Below are positions 9,124 through 18,711 of a stretch of 64,000 bases of DNA, one piece after another. Numbering within the stretch: the stretch's first letter is position 1; each line of letters opens with the position of its first letter. A program made the translations under genes and the position numbers. A model generated the notes under the pieces. It saw only the letters and a program-made list of their open reading frames with translations, had not been told where the DNA came from and did not search any database. Source of the stretch: Prevotella veroralis DSM 19559 = JCM 6290 (lineage in GTDB: Bacteria; Bacteroidota; Bacteroidia; Bacteroidales; Bacteroidaceae); assembly GCF_000377625.1 (NCBI RefSeq), contig NZ_KB898331.1, positions 1-64,000 on the forward strand, in the 5' to 3' direction.

Positions 9124-10395
9124 TTACTTAGCTTTCAATATCAGACGTAAGCTCTGTTTGTAATTCAGATAATTCCATATCCAATTCAAAAGAATGAAGG
9201 TTTTGTTCTTTACTCCTAGAATGGAACGAAGGTGAACTACCAACCATAAGAGCCAAGCAGGGAATCCACCGAACTTCTTACCATTAATCTCTGCTACCGC
9301 ATGATTACGTCCGATGGTTGCCATAACACCAAGGTTTTTATATTTAAATGGCTCTTCTTCCTTGCCTTGCAGTTGGTTTTTAAGATTCTGCGCAACACAT
9401 TTTGCCTGTTGCAAAGCCACCTGTGCCAACTGAGGATGACCCAAAGGATAGTCCTTATCACCCTCTATCAAACTCTGATCGCCTATAGCATAGACATCTT
9501 GCAAGCCCTTCACGCGACAGAAACGATCGGTCAAGATTCTACCTGCATGCCCAATGCTTTCCTTCGGCAAACCCTCTATAGTGTTCGCACAGACGCCACT
9601 CACCCAAATAACTGTTTCTGCCGGAATCTCAAGCCCAGCACTTGTTTTCAATATACCATCCTTATATTCTGTTGCAAACTGCGGCTGACGAATATGCACA
9701 TGTAGCTCTTTCAAATCGCGCTCAGCCCTTGCTGAGGATGCAGGATCCATTGCCGAAAGAAGTCTATCAGCAGCATTAACAAGATAAATGTGCATCTGTG
9801 AGGCCTCAAGATCAGGATAATCACGCTCCAAGATGTTCTTTTTCATCTCGGCAACAGCACCTGCTATCTCCACACCAGAGGCTCCACCACCCACAACAAC
9901 AATATTCATCAAAGCCTGCTTGCGTGCTGGATCTTCTTCCGTCTCTGCTCTTTCAAGATTGTGAAGGATGGTATTACGAAGGCGCATAGCCTCTCCCACC
10001 GTCTTCATCGGGAGTGTTGTTGCCTCAATTTCCTTGTTTCCAAAGTAATTAGTCTTCGCTCCTGCTGCCAAAACAAGATAGTCGTAATGGACGTCACCCA
10101 CTGATGTTTTAATCATCTTATTGCTTGCGTCCACTGCTTCGACCTTTGCCATGCGGAAGAAGAAATCGTCTTTTCCTTGGAAGATACGGCGGAATGGGAA
10201 CGAGATACTACTTGGCTCAAGTCCTGCTGATGCCACTTGATAGATTAAGGGAGGAAACTGATGATAGTTATTCTTATCTATCAAGACCACTTGAAAGTCG
10301 TTATCAACCAACTTAGAAGCCAGTTCCAATCCACCAAGTCCACCTCCAACGATAACGACTCTTTGCTTATCTGTATGCGCAATGTTTGCTTTCAT
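9124..10395 (-). CDS. ndh: Type II NADH dehydrogenase (NDH-2)
   Basis: A 423-residue FAD-dependent, non-proton-pumping NADH:quinone oxidoreductase on the inner face of the cytoplasmic membrane. The N-terminal FAD Rossmann motif VVIVGGGLGGLE is at about 13-24 and the NADH Rossmann motif IVVVGGGASGVEIAG at about 164-178. The segment VYAIGDQS marks the second FAD contact. The C-terminal part is hydrophobic and aromatic (WLLWLVVHLRSILG), the usual membrane anchor. No redox partner is next to it. The call is firm at family level. Confidence 0.92.
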   Translation of the reverse strand: MKANIAHTDKQRVVIVGGGLGGLELASKLVDNDFQVVLIDKNNYHQFPPLIYQVASAGLEPSSISFPFRRIFQGKDDFFFRMAKVEAVDASNKMIKTSVGDVHYDYLVLAAGAKTNYFGNKEIEATTLPMKTVGEAMRLRNTILHNLERAETEEDPARKQALMNIVVVGGGASGVEIAGAVAEMKKNILERDYPDLEASQMHIYLVNAADRLLSAMDPASSARAERDLKELHVHIRQPQFATEYKDGILKTSAGLEIPAETVIWVSGVCANTIEGLPKESIGHAGRILTDRFCRVKGLQDVYAIGDQSLIEGDKDYPLGHPQLAQVALQQAKCVAQNLKNQLQGKEEEPFKYKNLGVMATIGRNHAVAEINGKKFGGFPAWLLWLVVHLRSILGVKNKTFILLNWIWNYLNYKQSLRLILKAK

Positions 10396-10527
10396 TATCC
10401 TGCACTATTTATGTTTTGTATGTTTGTTACCTATTTCTATATTAGAGCAAACAGAGAATATCATGCCAAGGCCATCTTTCTTTTGAAGAAAACACGTCAA
10501 ACACCTCTGTTTCTTATCAATCAATTC

Positions 10528-11769
10528 CTATTCGTAAATTAGTTTCGTAAGTTGTTCTTCAACGAACAACTCTTGTGCAACTGCTTGTATCTCCTCTGCC
10601 GTAATAGCGTCAATATTACGATAAAGTGCCGTGATGTCCTTCTTCCAACCATAGTGCAAGAAGCCCTTACCGAAGTCGAGTGCAAGGTTCTCACGATTGT
10701 CGCAAGCAATACCAATCTGTCCTTTAATCTGCTGTTTGGCTATTGTTAGCTCTGAATCAGTCAATGGTTTGTCGATGAAATGGTCTAATTCTGCACGTAC
10801 AAGAGCCATACACTCGTCCACATCTTGCGCATCACAACCAAAGTAAATACTCCATAATCCAGTTGAAGAGTAGCTTACCATCGTACTTTCTACCGTATAC
10901 ACCAAGCCTCTCCGTTCGCGTAATGCAAGGTTCAAACGTGCATTCATGCCAGGACCACCTAATATATTATTCAAGAGATAGAGTGCCATTCGCCTTTTGT
11001 CATGCACTGCATAGGCACGATTACCTATCATTACATGTGCTTGATGAGTGTGTTTGTCAATCTTAATTGTCTGTGGTTCGTATGCACTCAACACTGGTAG
11101 CGGCTTCTCCAAATGCTTATTAAGTTCGCCAATCGTGGTCACATTTGTGCCATTCTCTTGTGACAAAAGTTGCAAAAGCATGTTGAAATCAACGTTACCA
11201 TAGGCAAAGAAGACGGCATTATTAGGTCGGTAATGTTGATGAGTGAAGTGAAGTGCATCCTTGGTAGTGAACTTTCGCACACGTTCTGACGTCCCTAAGA
11301 TGTTATGCCCCAATGGATGTCCATGAAAGATAAGGTTTTCGAACTCATCATAAATCAGTTCGGAAGGGCTGTCGTTATACGATTCTATCTCGTCACAGAT
11401 GACTTCCACCTCCTTATCAATCTCTTTCTGTGGATAGACACTATGGAAGACTATATCCGTAAGAAGGCTTATCGCACGTGAAAGGTGCTCTTTCAAGATA
11501 GCCGAATAATACACCGTATCGGTCTTAGTGGTAAATGCATTTAAATCACCTCCCACCTCTTCAAGACAGTTAATGACGTCTAAAGCAGTGCGACGAGTGG
11601 TTCCCTTGAATGTAACATGCTCACAGAAATGGGCTATTCCTTCCTTATTCGGCTGCTCATGGGCTGCTCCTGCATTGATTTGGTAGCCACAATAGACCAC
11701 AGGTGAGGCTGTTTGAAGAGCGATAATACGCAGTCCGTTATCCAAAACTGCCGTTTGATAGTGTATCAT
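10528..11769 (-). CDS. M16-family zinc metallopeptidase (insulinase/processing-peptidase type)
   Basis: A 413-residue zinc protease with the inverted motif HFCEH (His47, Glu50, His51) and a downstream acidic helix DKEVEVICDEIESY supplying the third ligand. The second half is the non-catalytic M16 domain. An upstream ATG at 11820 would add 17 residues, but it lies upstream of the TACTTTTG promoter box, so the ATG at 11769 (MIHYQTAVLDNGLRI) is chosen. It is preceded by only four bases after the box, suggesting a leaderless message. No signal peptide is present, so the protein is probably cytoplasmic. Length suits the single-unit M16B group. Confidence 0.9.
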   Translation of the reverse strand: MIHYQTAVLDNGLRIIALQTASPVVYCGYQINAGAAHEQPNKEGIAHFCEHVTFKGTTRRTALDVINCLEEVGGDLNAFTTKTDTVYYSAILKEHLSRAISLLTDIVFHSVYPQKEIDKEVEVICDEIESYNDSPSELIYDEFENLIFHGHPLGHNILGTSERVRKFTTKDALHFTHQHYRPNNAVFFAYGNVDFNMLLQLLSQENGTNVTTIGELNKHLEKPLPVLSAYEPQTIKIDKHTHQAHVMIGNRAYAVHDKRRMALYLLNNILGGPGMNARLNLALRERRGLVYTVESTMVSYSSTGLWSIYFGCDAQDVDECMALVRAELDHFIDKPLTDSELTIAKQQIKGQIGIACDNRENLALDFGKGFLHYGWKKDITALYRNIDAITAEEIQAVAQELFVEEQLTKLIYE

Positions 11770-11773
11770 AGTG

Positions 11774-11781
11774 CAAAAGTA
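11774..11781 (-). promoter_or_regulatory. Promoter -7 box abutting the M16 start codon
   Basis: TACTTTTG on the minus strand ends four bases before the ATG at 11769. Confidence 0.6.
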
Positions 11782-11865
11782 AGAAAAAAGAATGAGATAG
11801 TTTGCGTCTTTAATAAGCAATGAAAAAAGAAGAGGGAATCTTTTTGTAGTCCGCTCAAATTACAC

Positions 11866-11873
11866 TATATTTG
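11866..11873 (+). promoter_or_regulatory. Promoter for the sugar kinase
   Basis: TATATTTG with a TTTG ending at 11846, exactly 19 bp upstream, is a full match to the Bacteroidota promoter. The leader to the ATG at 11912 is about 35 nt. Confidence 0.72.
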
Positions 11874-11911
11874 CACAACTAAAGTGGAACACAATCGTAA
11901 TTCACAATCAA

Positions 11912-12850
11912 ATGCGAAAAATTATAGGTATCGGTGAGACCGTCTTAGACATCATCTTCAAGGATAATAAACCTGTGGAAGCAGTGCCAGGTGGCTCTAC
12001 TTTCAATGCTATCACTTCATTGGGTCGATGCGGAGTGGACGTTACGTTTATTTCAGAAGCAGGCAATGACCATGTCGGAGAATATATTATTAAGTTTTTA
12101 AAGGATAATGGCGTGAGTACTGATAACATCAGTATCTTCCCTGATTCGAAGTCTCCTGTCTCATTGGCGTTCCTTGATAAGAACAATGATGCCGAATACA
12201 TCTTCTATAAAGACCATCCTCATGACCAACTAGAGTTTACTTATCCAGATATACAACCCGATGACATCGTTCTTTTCGGTTCGTATTATGCAGTGAACCC
12301 GGTCATTCGTCCACAAGTAATGGGGCTTCTTGATTATGCTCGTTCGCATGGAGCTATCATCTATTATGACGTTAATTTCCGACCAGTTCATAAGGATGAG
12401 GTCATCAAGATAACGCCTAATCTGATAGAGAACCTCGATTATGCAGACATTGTTCGTGGTAGTCATGAAGACTTTGTGACGCTTTATAAGAAAGAGGAAG
12501 CCGATAAGGTGTATAATGCAGAGATTTCTTTCTATTGCAAACAATTCATTTATACACACGGAAGTCAACCTGTTGAGGTACGTGGGGGACGTGATTTTAA
12601 GAAGTCATACCCTGTTCATAACACGAATACTGTTAGTACCATCGGTGCCGGAGACAACTTCAATGCAGGCATTATATTCGGTATCTTGAAACATGGCATT
12701 ACACGTGCTGACCTCGAAAGGGGCTTAACGGAAGAACAATGGGACAAGGTGATTGAATGTGCCTTAGCCTTCTCTGCTGATTGTTGTAAGGATATCTTCA
12801 ACTATGTAAGCAAGGAGTTTGGGGAGAGAATGAAGCTCTCTCACTCCTAA
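11912..12850 (+). CDS. PfkB-family carbohydrate kinase (fructokinase-like)
   Basis: A 312-residue cytoplasmic sugar kinase. It has the N-terminal sugar-binding GGSTFNAITSLGRCG (27-41) and the second PfkB signature TIGAGDNFNAGI, with the catalytic base Asp248 in GAGD. Substrate choice cannot be settled from the sequence; fructose is most common for this kind of Bacteroidota protein, and ribose-type substrates are possible. It has its own promoter and is followed 38 bp later by the flavodiiron gene. Confidence 0.88.
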   Translation: MRKIIGIGETVLDIIFKDNKPVEAVPGGSTFNAITSLGRCGVDVTFISEAGNDHVGEYIIKFLKDNGVSTDNISIFPDSKSPVSLAFLDKNNDAEYIFYKDHPHDQLEFTYPDIQPDDIVLFGSYYAVNPVIRPQVMGLLDYARSHGAIIYYDVNFRPVHKDEVIKITPNLIENLDYADIVRGSHEDFVTLYKKEEADKVYNAEISFYCKQFIYTHGSQPVEVRGGRDFKKSYPVHNTNTVSTIGAGDNFNAGIIFGILKHGITRADLERGLTEEQWDKVIECALAFSADCCKDIFNYVSKEFGERMKLSHS

Positions 12851-12888
12851 AACACATCCGAACAGACCACACTAAACATGATATAAAA

Positions 12889-14079
12889 ATGATAGAAATT
12901 GCCAATAAAGTTTATTACGTAGGCGTTAACGATCGGAACAAGGCTCTCTTTGAGGGCTTGTGGCCATTGCCTTACGGTGTTAGTTACAACTCTTATCTCA
13001 TCGACGATGAGAAGGTTTGCCTTATTGATACCGTTGAGGTAGACTTCTTCGTACAGTTCATTGAAAAGCTTCGAGAGGTTTTAGGCGACCGACAGATTGA
13101 CTATCTCGTCATTAATCACATGGAGCCTGACCACTCTGGGTCGTTAGCTCTATTGAAGAAGTACTATCCTAACATACAAGTCATTGGTAATAAAAAGACT
13201 TTCGACATGATGTCTGGCTTCTACGGAATCAAAGATAACACCATAGAAGTTAAGAACGGAGAGGAAATATCACTAGGTGCTCACACCTTACAGTTCTTTA
13301 TGACACCTATGGTTCACTGGCCGGAAACAATGATGACATTGTGTAAAGGCGAGGTTTCTCACCTCTTCACAGGCGATGCCTTCGGCTGTTTTGGTGCATT
13401 AAATGGTGGTTTCATCGATCAAGAGATTGATACCGACTGGTGTTGGTTAGAGATGGTTCGCTATTACTCAAACATCGTTGGAAAGTATGGCACACCTGTT
13501 CAGAATGCTTTGAAGAAGCTCGCAGGTATTCATATAGACTATATCTGCTCTACACATGGGCCCGTTTGGCATAAATATGTAGATAAGGTTATTGGTTTAT
13601 ACGACCGCATGTCAAAGTATGAAACAGACCCTGGCTTGGTCATCTGCTATGGTACGATGTATGGAAACACCGAACGAATGGCAGAACAAATAGCACGTGC
13701 TGCCTCTTTAGCTGGCGTTAAGGACATTCGTCTTTATAATGTATCAAAGACGCACCATAGCTACATTCTTCAAGACATCTTCCGCTTCCGTGGTCTCATC
13801 GTGGGTGCTCCTACTTACAATGCAGGGCTTTATCACGAGATGGACGTACTACTCCAAGAGGTTGCCAATCGTGACATTAAGAACCATTACATCGGTTGGT
13901 TCGGCTCTTACTCATGGGCTTCAAAGGCGGTTGCTGCTATCGGCGAATGGAATGAGAATCATCTCCACTTCGAGAAGGTGGGCGAACCTGTTGAGATGAA
14001 GCAGGCGCTCACACCAGAAATCAAGGCTGAATGTGCTCGCTTAGGACGTGAGATGGCTGCTAAGCTATTGGCTGAATAA
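12889..14079 (+). CDS. A-type flavodiiron protein (FprA family)
   Basis: A 396-residue soluble enzyme that reduces O2 to water and/or NO to N2O, an oxygen-defence protein of anaerobes. The N-terminal metallo-beta-lactamase-like domain carries the diiron ligands His77, Glu79, Asp81 and His82 in NHMEPDHSGS, then MVHWPETM, a GDAFG aspartate and STHGPVWH. The C-terminal flavodoxin domain starts near 250 with ICYGTMYGNTERMAE, the FMN phosphate loop. There is no fused rubredoxin domain, so it depends on an external electron donor. It overlaps no gene and is followed 10 bp later by the acyltransferase. Confidence 0.95.
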   Translation: MIEIANKVYYVGVNDRNKALFEGLWPLPYGVSYNSYLIDDEKVCLIDTVEVDFFVQFIEKLREVLGDRQIDYLVINHMEPDHSGSLALLKKYYPNIQVIGNKKTFDMMSGFYGIKDNTIEVKNGEEISLGAHTLQFFMTPMVHWPETMMTLCKGEVSHLFTGDAFGCFGALNGGFIDQEIDTDWCWLEMVRYYSNIVGKYGTPVQNALKKLAGIHIDYICSTHGPVWHKYVDKVIGLYDRMSKYETDPGLVICYGTMYGNTERMAEQIARAASLAGVKDIRLYNVSKTHHSYILQDIFRFRGLIVGAPTYNAGLYHEMDVLLQEVANRDIKNHYIGWFGSYSWASKAVAAIGEWNENHLHFEKVGEPVEMKQALTPEIKAECARLGREMAAKLLAE

Positions 14080-14089
14080 GAGGGAAAAG

Positions 14090-15223
14090 ATGATTAAAAC
14101 GGACACAACTAACACTCTTTCACAGGTTATTACGGCTTTACGCTTCCCTCTCATCGTACTAGTTTTGTTCGTTCATTCTAACTTCAAAGGTGTATCCTTT
14201 GCTTGGGACAACGCTCTAAAAGCATCTTTTTCGCTCCCAATAGGTAATATCAACCTATCATTAGGAACATTCATCGACTTTATATCGGGTTCGTTAGCTC
14301 CATTAGCGAACCCGTTTTTCTTTTTCATTAGTGGCTTGTTGTTCTTTCATTGTAAACAGTTTACACGTAAAGTGTATATCAACAAGCTCCGTCATAGGCT
14401 GCAGTCGTTACTCATACCTTATATATTATGGAACTTATTGTTCCTCCTGATCATCGCCATTGGTAGTTCTTTACGCCCAGGATGGACTGCTATTATTGAT
14501 AAGCCGCTATCTGATTTCACACTTAAAGATTATCTTTTAATCTTTTGGAACACAAGTCTTATTGGACATAAAGGCGGTATTGCTACTCCAATAGACATCC
14601 CTTTGTGGTTCGTCCGTAACCTTATGGTCTTGTCATTAGCCTCTCCGCTCATTTATACTGCTATCCATTTCCTTTCTCAATGGCACAAAAGATTAGCATT
14701 ATACGTGCTTATAATATTTCTATATGCTATCCATTATTTACCTGATCAATGGGAAGAATGGGGGCAGAGCCTATTATTCTTTAGTCTTGGAGCAACCTTT
14801 TCCATTCAAAAATGGGACGTAACAAAGATGTTTAAGTCCTACGGAATATATGGAATCATCGGTGCTTGTTTCTTCTATTGGGCACAACTTACTAACCTCA
14901 TGTATGCTGCCTTAATCGTTACTATAATCTCTCTGACCACACACATCATTGATCGTAGACAGCAACAAGGGCTTACTCCAAAGTTGATCCCTAATATATT
15001 AACGGATTCATCGTTCTTTATCTATGCTGCACACACACTCCCTCAAGGTATCATCTTATGGTCTCTCAAGTTGGAATGGATACCGATCACAGGATCTACA
15101 AGTCTACTAATTATCTATTTTCTTTCCCCTGTTATCCTTACAGCAACTTGTATTTTACCATTTATATTACTCCGACGTATTACTCCAATCTCACTCTATT
15201 TCTTAACAGGAGGTCGTCAGTAA
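14090..15223 (+). CDS. Acyltransferase-3 family integral membrane protein
   Basis: A 377-residue polytopic protein with about 10 membrane segments, starting MIKTDTTNTLSQVITALRFP. The family transfers acyl groups (often O-acetyl) onto sugars or lipids. The region LRFPLIVLVLFVHSNF is the usual first helix, where a conserved His sits at the membrane face. An ATG at 14048 inside the upstream gene gives a longer frame, but the ATG at 14090, ten bases after the flavodiiron stop and preceded by AGAGGG, is preferred. The acceptor is unknown. Confidence 0.8.
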   Translation: MIKTDTTNTLSQVITALRFPLIVLVLFVHSNFKGVSFAWDNALKASFSLPIGNINLSLGTFIDFISGSLAPLANPFFFFISGLLFFHCKQFTRKVYINKLRHRLQSLLIPYILWNLLFLLIIAIGSSLRPGWTAIIDKPLSDFTLKDYLLIFWNTSLIGHKGGIATPIDIPLWFVRNLMVLSLASPLIYTAIHFLSQWHKRLALYVLIIFLYAIHYLPDQWEEWGQSLLFFSLGATFSIQKWDVTKMFKSYGIYGIIGACFFYWAQLTNLMYAALIVTIISLTTHIIDRRQQQGLTPKLIPNILTDSSFFIYAAHTLPQGIILWSLKLEWIPITGSTSLLIIYFLSPVILTATCILPFILLRRITPISLYFLTGGRQ

Positions 15224-15784
15224 TACTCATAAAGGGCAATAAGCACATCTCTCTAAAACATCTTTTCATAACAAGAGCAATATCTTTGCAAACAAACCAA
15301 ACATAAAGAATAAGACAAGAAAAGTGCCACACATGACCTGCATGGGGCTTTAGTCACTTTTAGCAAACGCTTTTCTTTTCAAAAAGAGTGCATCATAGAA
15401 GCTATCTTGAACAGGTTCTTTTAATCCCAAATAGTGCCACAAAATAGGAACAGATGCCCTCGTCTGGAACCCCCTCCCAGCCTCCCCCAAGGGAAGGAGA
15501 GCCTAACGGGGATTATTTTGTTGCATCATTTAAATAGGAGTAGATGCTTTCTTCCATTTGAGAAGGGCGTTTCGTTGACGCAAAGAGAGGCTTCCTTCAT
15601 AGCAAGGAAACGCCCCCGTTGTTTGCACATGAGGCTATTTACTCTCCTCCCCATTCGAAGAGAGGTCGTGGAATGGGGCATTTGTGCCTACTTTGTGGCG
15701 TATTCTCTCTAATTGGTGAGGGCTTTTCCTTAGTTTTATATGAGCCTTAGATTAAGATAAAAGGCTGATAATAAGCATAAAAAA
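15224..15784. repeat. Gene-free gap with mosaic repeat island 2
   Basis: Between two convergent genes lie a decayed family-A palindrome near 15453 (GATGCCCTCGTCTGG), family-C-like CCCTCCCAGCCTCCCCC near 15470, and family-B hairpin parts (GAGAAGGGCGTTTCG near 15562 and GGAAACGCCCCC near 15608). Open frames here are repeat-derived and are not called as genes. Confidence 0.65.
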
Positions 15785-15826
15785 GAATGTATCAAACAGC
15801 CCTATTATGGCATATTTGATACATTC
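15785..15826 (-). terminator. Terminator after yitT-like gene
   Basis: A 12-bp perfect stem, GAATGTATCAAA and TTTGATACATTC, is followed on the minus strand by a T-rich tail (CTTTTTTATG). Confidence 0.8.
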
Positions 15827-15860
15827 CTGTCACTCTTTTTCGTTACAACCAGAACTGATG

Positions 15861-16787
15861 TTATTCTTTACTTGTCGATGTTATCTGCTCCTTATGCACC
15901 TTACGTTTCACCTTAAACTTATCGAATCCCTTACCGAAAACACCCATTACTTGACTCTGTGTAACGAATGCGTCTGGGTCAATCTCATCTATCATACGAT
16001 AAACGTAAGAGGCTTCTCGCTGGCGTGTAACCACGATTACAACCTTTAAGTCATGCCCCGTATAATAGCCCTTAGCGTCAATAATGGTGCTGGTGCGGTG
16101 TGGCTGGGCTTGAGAAATCATATCGCATATCTCCTTATAACGCTCAGAAATAATCAAGAACTGTACTGATCTGCGACTTGAATTGATGACTTGATCAAGT
16201 ACGAAGGATGTTATGATGAGGTTTACATAGCCATAAATCACTTGCTCCCAACTGTGAAGAACGACGTAACTACCTGTTACTATCGTCATATCAACCAATA
16301 GGATGACCCGACCTAACGATATATCGCGATACTTGTTGACGATAGCTGCAACGATATCGGAGCCACCTGAGCTTCCATTATACGATAGTCCGAAAGCAAG
16401 ACCAACACCACAAAAGACTGCTCCGATGATTGCTGACATGAAAGGTTGCCCATGCAAGAGCATTGGATGAGGGAAGGCTTGGCTCAAGACATTCACTAAG
16501 ATGGTAAGAACTACTACACCATAAATGGTGCGAATACAGAACTTTAAGCCGAGAACCTTTAGTGCCACAGCCAGTAAAATAGCGTTCAGACAGAAGTAAG
16601 TCCAGCTTACGGGGATTCCATTTCCCCAATAGATGATAGATGCAAAACCTGCTACACCACCATTGCCAATGTGGTTGGGCAATAGAAAGATAGTCCAACC
16701 GATTGCGTAGAAGAGCATTCCTGCGGCTATCATGATGTAGTCGAGGATCTCACGATAAAGTAGTTTCTTATTCATTCTGTTGATCAT
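15861..16787 (-). CDS. YitT family membrane protein (DUF161 + DUF2179)
   Basis: A 308-residue protein with about six hydrophobic segments (YitT membrane domain, about 15-220), including FLLPNHIGNGGVAGFASI and GLSYNGSSGGSDIVAAIVNKY, the family hallmarks. A soluble C-terminal DUF2179 domain follows (ERYKEICDMISQAQPHRTST, then YTGHDLKVV). Physiological function is unknown. An alternative start at the second Met (16775) is possible. It stands alone, with its own promoter and terminator. Confidence 0.9.
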   Translation of the reverse strand: MINRMNKKLLYREILDYIMIAAGMLFYAIGWTIFLLPNHIGNGGVAGFASIIYWGNGIPVSWTYFCLNAILLAVALKVLGLKFCIRTIYGVVVLTILVNVLSQAFPHPMLLHGQPFMSAIIGAVFCGVGLAFGLSYNGSSGGSDIVAAIVNKYRDISLGRVILLVDMTIVTGSYVVLHSWEQVIYGYVNLIITSFVLDQVINSSRRSVQFLIISERYKEICDMISQAQPHRTSTIIDAKGYYTGHDLKVVIVVTRQREASYVYRMIDEIDPDAFVTQSQVMGVFGKGFDKFKVKRKVHKEQITSTSKE

Positions 16788-16818
16788 ACGTATAAGGATA
16801 AAGCGTTAGTTCATGTTG

Positions 16819-16826
16819 CAAATTTA
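16819..16826 (-). promoter_or_regulatory. Promoter -7 box for the yitT-like gene
   Basis: TAAATTTG on the minus strand, 32 bp upstream of the start codon, divergent from the ruvB promoter box at 16870. Confidence 0.55.
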
Positions 16827-16869
16827 GATAAATTTTCCGAAACAAAGCACCTGCACGGAAAAAATACAC

Positions 16870-16877
16870 TACCTTTG
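16870..16877 (+). promoter_or_regulatory. Promoter -7 box for ruvB
   Basis: TACCTTTG gives a leader of about 165 nt before the ATG at 17050. The leader ends in T-runs (near 16982 and 17024) but no convincing attenuator hairpin was found. Confidence 0.5.
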
Positions 16878-17049
16878 CAGAAAATAAATAGCACTTGTAA
16901 AGAGCATAGGTCATATATCCAATTTGATAAAGAGTATATAACTGGAATCTTACAAACACTCAATAGATATTGAACGAGCCGTTTTTTCCCTACATAAGGA
17001 TGTTTGACACGTTCGCAAGTACTCTTTTTTTCTAAAACAGAAAGATAAC

Positions 17050-18084
17050 ATGTCGGAAGATTTTGATATACATGAAGAGAGGCTCTCATCGGCCGAGAAA
17101 GACTTTGAGAACGCTCTCCGCCCATTGAAATTCGATGACTTTAGTGGACAACAGAAGGTTGTTGAGAACCTTCGAGTGTTCGTTGAAGCAGCGAAGTACA
17201 GGGGAGAACCACTCGATCATACGCTCTTGCATGGTCCACCGGGACTGGGTAAGACGACGTTGAGTAATATCATTGCAAACGAATTAGGCGTTGGCTTTAA
17301 GATAACTTCTGGTCCGGTGCTTGATAAACCAGGTGATTTGGCAGGTATTCTGACATCATTAGAACCCAACGACGTGCTCTTTATTGATGAAATCCATCGT
17401 CTTTCGCCTGTCGTTGAAGAGTATTTATACTCTGCAATGGAGGACTATCGCATCGATATAATGATTGATAAGGGTCCTTCTGCACGTTCCATACAGATTG
17501 ATCTGAACCCTTTTACACTCGTCGGAGCCACTACTCGCAGTGGACTTCTTACTGCTCCGCTTCGTGCGAGGTTTGGTATTAACCTGCATTTAGAGTATTA
17601 TGACCCCGAAACAATACAACGTATTATTAAGAGGTCGGCGTATCTTTTGAAGGTTCCAATCGTTGATGAGGCTGCTGTTGAGATTTCTCGACGTTCACGT
17701 GGGACGCCTCGTATCTGTAACTCATTGCTTCGACGTGTGAGAGACTTCGCCCAAGTGAAGGGCAATGGAACGATAACTCCAGAAATAGCAATGATGTCCT
17801 TGCAGTCATTGAACATTGATCAATATGGCTTGGATGAGATCGATAACAAGATACTACTTACCATTATTGACAAGTTCAGAGGTGGACCTGTTGGCGTATC
17901 AACCATTGCTACTGCCATAGGTGAGGATGCCGGAACGGTTGAGGAGGTGTACGAACCATTCTTGATTATGGAAGGTTTCATCAAGAGAACACCGCGTGGG
18001 CGTGTTGCAACTCAGCTTGCTTATGACCACTTAGGGCGCAACTCTTTCCATGACAACCCGCTCCAACCCAGTCTATTCGACTGA
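17050..18084 (+). CDS. ruvB: Holliday junction branch-migration helicase RuvB
   Basis: A 344-residue hexameric AAA+ motor that drives branch migration with RuvA. Walker A GPPGLGKT is at 62-69, Walker B FIDEIH at 111-116, the sensor region [19 protein letters not shown] follows, and the C-terminal winged helix contains RTPRGRVAT. Length and order match the family exactly. ruvA and ruvC are not in the window, so the genes are scattered. The next transcription unit starts about 40 bp downstream. Confidence 0.98.
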   Translation: MSEDFDIHEERLSSAEKDFENALRPLKFDDFSGQQKVVENLRVFVEAAKYRGEPLDHTLLHGPPGLGKTTLSNIIANELGVGFKITSGPVLDKPGDLAGILTSLEPNDVLFIDEIHRLSPVVEEYLYSAMEDYRIDIMIDKGPSARSIQIDLNPFTLVGATTRSGLLTAPLRARFGINLHLEYYDPETIQRIIKRSAYLLKVPIVDEAAVEISRRSRGTPRICNSLLRRVRDFAQVKGNGTITPEIAMMSLQSLNIDQYGLDEIDNKILLTIIDKFRGGPVGVSTIATAIGEDAGTVEEVYEPFLIMEGFIKRTPRGRVATQLAYDHLGRNSFHDNPLQPSLFD

Positions 18085-18126
18085 TAAGAAAGTTGTTATC
18101 TATTTGGTTTTCTAATGGAAATAAAC

Positions 18127-18134
18127 TATATTTG
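18127..18134 (+). promoter_or_regulatory. Promoter for the leader ORF-coaD-ybeY unit
   Basis: TATATTTG with TTTG at 18103-18106, 20 bp upstream, close to the consensus. Transcription near 18139 leaves about 18 nt before the leader ORF. Confidence 0.7.
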
Positions 18135-18156
18135 CGGTAGAAACAAGGAGGTTAAG

Positions 18157-18246
18157 ATGAATAGAACAATAAGTATTCCTGCTGCTGATAATGCTCTCTT
18201 GGAGATGTTGGCACAGAAGATTAGGTGGGAGATAATAGATGAATAA
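18157..18246 (+). CDS. 29-residue leader ORF overlapping coaD
   Basis: The ORF reads MNRTISIPAADNALLEMLAQ and ends in IRWEIIDE. It is preceded by AAGGAGGTTAAG, a strong Shine-Dalgarno sequence that is rare for Bacteroidota genes. Its stop overlaps the coaD start by 8 nt (ATGAATAA), so coaD translation may be coupled to it. It is too short for the usual gene callers. The sequence resembles short Bacteroidota proteins with an ISxPxxD...LAxKxxWE pattern, but no function is assigned. It may be a real small protein or a translational leader. Confidence 0.5.
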   Translation: MNRTISIPAADNALLEMLAQKIRWEIIDE

Positions 18247-18685
18247 AGGACTCTTTGTTGGTAGTTTCGATCCATTTACTATTGGGCACGCCTCTATAGT
18301 ACGCCGTGCTTTACCGCTCTTCGACCATATTATCATTGGTGTAGGGGTGAATGAGCGGAAGAAGTATATGTTGGATGCGGAGGAGCGAGTGATGCGTATC
18401 AAGCGTCTCTATGCTGATGAGCCAAAGATAGAAGTAAAAGCATATAGCGACTTAACCATCGATTTCGCTCGTAGAGAGCAAGCGACATATATTATAAAAG
18501 GTGTTCGCAGTGTGAAAGACTTCGAATATGAACGGGAGCAAGCAGATGTGAATAGATTATTGTCAGGCGTTGAGACCATTTTCCTCTATGCCGAACCGCA
18601 GCTGTCAAGCATTAGTTCTACTATGGTGAGAGAGCTTCAACACTTTGGAAGAGATATATCGGAGTTCCTTCCAAAGGGGTATTAA
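18239..18685 (+). CDS. coaD: Phosphopantetheine adenylyltransferase
   Basis: A 148-residue enzyme converting 4'-phosphopantetheine and ATP to dephospho-CoA in coenzyme A synthesis. The nucleotidyltransferase motif GSFDPFTIGH (8-17) and the C-terminal SSISSTMVREL, equivalent to the family's ISSTxVR motif, are present. The start overlaps the upstream leader ORF by 8 nt. ybeY follows after 26 bp, so the two are likely co-transcribed. Confidence 0.96.
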   Translation: MNKGLFVGSFDPFTIGHASIVRRALPLFDHIIIGVGVNERKKYMLDAEERVMRIKRLYADEPKIEVKAYSDLTIDFARREQATYIIKGVRSVKDFEYEREQADVNRLLSGVETIFLYAEPQLSSISSTMVRELQHFGRDISEFLPKGY

Positions 18686-18711
18686 CAAGAATAGAAAAAC
18701 AACTGAAGCAA

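Noticed and set aside
15434..15712. Open frame of 92 residues before yitT
   Set aside because: Low-complexity repeat sequence without recognisable protein features.
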